A stretch of DNA of 21,907 bases from positions 1 to 21,907 of the forward strand of contig DNPP01000249.1 of the NCBI GenBank assembly GCA_003501365.1, written 5' to 3'. A program made the position numbers and the translations under genes. The notes beneath the pieces are model-generated. The model saw only the letters and a program-made list of their open reading frames with translations. It searched no databases and was not told the origin of the DNA. This stretch comes from Bacillota bacterium (GTDB taxonomy: Bacteria > Bacillota > UBA4882 > UBA8346). Each line of letters starts with the position of its first letter. Position 1 is the first letter of the stretch. Shown in pieces: positions 20,998 through 21,907 of this stretch.

Positions 20998-21907
20998 ACA
21001 ACCTAATCATCATCGGAGGCGGAATTGCTGCCGTTAGTGCCATTAAAGCAATCCGGGAGATTGATCCGGAAGTGACGATAGACCTGTTCGGCGAGGAAAG
21101 GTTCTATCCATACTATCGGCTCAAACTTTCCAAAAGCCTGTTTGATCAACTTGATGAAGCCGATATTTTACTGCAAAAAAGAGAATGGTATGAAAAGAAC
21201 CGGATTACTCTTCATTTAAATGTCAGAGTGCAAGGTATCGATATTGAACGGCAAGCAATCATTTTGCCGCAAGAAAAAAGCATGAATTATAACAAATTAT
21301 TATTGGCGAACGGCGCCGGAAACCGTTTCCCGGCTATTGCGGAAACCAATCGCGGGAAGCTGAACACCATCCGAAACCTGGAAGATGTACAACGGCTCCA
21401 TGGGGTTTTGGAAGGAAAGAATGAAATTTTTTACATCGGCGGTGGAGTTCTAGGATTGGAGACCGCTTGGGCACTGCAGCAACATCATAAAAAGGTAACT
21501 GTTGCCGAAATTCAAAACCGGCTTTTCCCTAACCAATTGGATGAGAGGGCGGCAACGATTTTAAAGAATTTGGTCGAATCTTTCGGAATTAAGGTTCTTA
21601 CTAACGCGGAAATTGTTAATATTATTGGCGACCAAGTGGTTTGTGGGGTTGAAATGAAGGACGGCAGCAGTTTCCATTGTGAAATGGTATTGTATTCGAC
21701 CGGAATTAAACCAAATATTGATATTTTACGGGGAACGCCGCTCAAAACAAACCGGGGAGTAATTGTCGATCAAAAAATGGCAACCAATGTTCCTAATGTC
21801 TATGCCGCCGGCGATGTAGCGGAGTATGACGGTAAAGTATACGGTTTATGGAATGTTGCCATGGGGCAAGGCAAAACAGCGGGGTTTAATATAGCGGGTC
21901 AGGAAAC
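20994..21907 (+). CDS. FAD/NAD(P)-dependent oxidoreductase, cut by the window end
   Basis: An open frame of 304 codons runs off the right edge. It begins MNNLIIIGGGIAAVSAIKAI, an FAD-binding Rossmann fingerprint, followed by YPYYRLKLSKSL, LLLANGAGNRFP, a second Rossmann motif FYIGGGVLGLETAWAL for NAD(P)H, and NVYAAGDVAEYDG, the FAD-contact motif of this class. This is the pyridine nucleotide-disulfide oxidoreductase layout shared by rubredoxin/ferredoxin reductases and the N-terminal domain of NirB-type nitrite reductase. The missing C-terminus decides which: a simple reductase would end soon, whereas NirB would continue with an Fe-S domain. The start is ATG 20994, overlapping the small ORF; TTG 20976 is an alternative. 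Confidence 0.88.
   Translation, partial: MNNLIIIGGGIAAVSAIKAIREIDPEVTIDLFGEERFYPYYRLKLSKSLFDQLDEADILLQKREWYEKNRITLHLNVRVQGIDIERQAIILPQEKSMNYNKLLLANGAGNRFPAIAETNRGKLNTIRNLEDVQRLHGVLEGKNEIFYIGGGVLGLETAWALQQHHKKVTVAEIQNRLFPNQLDERAATILKNLVESFGIKVLTNAEIVNIIGDQVVCGVEMKDGSSFHCEMVLYSTGIKPNIDILRGTPLKTNRGVIVDQKMATNVPNVYAAGDVAEYDGKVYGLWNVAMGQGKTAGFNIAGQE

Overview
The window looks like chromosomal DNA of a low-to-mid GC, Gram-positive-lineage bacterium (Bacillota-like). Genes are dense and almost all on the + strand, with strong GGAGG-type ribosome sites, sigma-A style promoters at 17-18 bp spacing, some GTG/TTG starts and hairpin + T-tract terminators. Two exported proteins (a rhodanese and a sugar-binding protein) carry plain Sec signal peptides; the binding protein has no lipobox. 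That hints at a diderm Bacillota (for example a Negativicutes-like or deep Clostridia lineage), but this is inference.

Region A (1-3293) holds two small ArsR-regulated metal(loid) units. The first is arsR1, a 32-aa Cys-tailed mini-ORF and an ArsP/DUF318-type permease with a loop of four cysteine pairs. Copies of one 18-bp operator (TATCGTA-N4-TACGATA) sit in the arsR1 promoter and directly before the ribosome site of each later gene. The second is arsR2, a Met/Cys-rich protein with a C-terminal helix-turn-helix-like part, and a nine-cysteine DGC-type protein.

Region B (3450-12377) begins at a clean promoter. It encodes an exported tandem rhodanese, a flippase-like membrane protein, a TVP38/DedA-type membrane protein, an ArsS-like radical SAM enzyme, a cysteine synthase fused to a C_GCAxxG_C_C redox domain, a divergent MTAP/PNP-family phosphorylase, a fused TIGR04282-TIGR04283 glycosyltransferase and, from its own promoter, an ArgD-like aminotransferase. 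ArsS plus the two glycosyltransferase families is the signature of arsenosugar-type biosynthesis. No arsM methyltransferase is visible here. The likely logic is: ArsS puts a 5'-deoxyadenosyl group on a methylated arsenical, the phosphorylase removes the base, and the glycosyltransferases and membrane proteins finish or move the product. The rhodanese and cysteine synthase fusion add a sulfur/thiol element.

Region C (12527-20702) is a sugar operon: DeoR regulator, DhaK-like protein, DhaL-like protein, PfkB kinase, class II aldolase, then an RbsB/RbsA/RbsC-type ABC importer, ending in a strong terminator. The DhaK homologue has Asn at both positions where E. coli DhaK has its catalytic histidines (56 and 218), while DhaL keeps its nucleotide-site aspartates. 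A consistent hypothesis is uptake of a ketose, 1-phosphorylation by the modified DhaKL, a second phosphorylation by PfkB, and aldol cleavage to triose phosphates.

Region D (20809-21907) is the start of a new unit: promoter, a possible 35-aa peptide with ATGA coupling, and an FAD/NAD(P) oxidoreductase cut by the window end. No tRNA, rRNA, insertion sequence or CRISPR array was seen.
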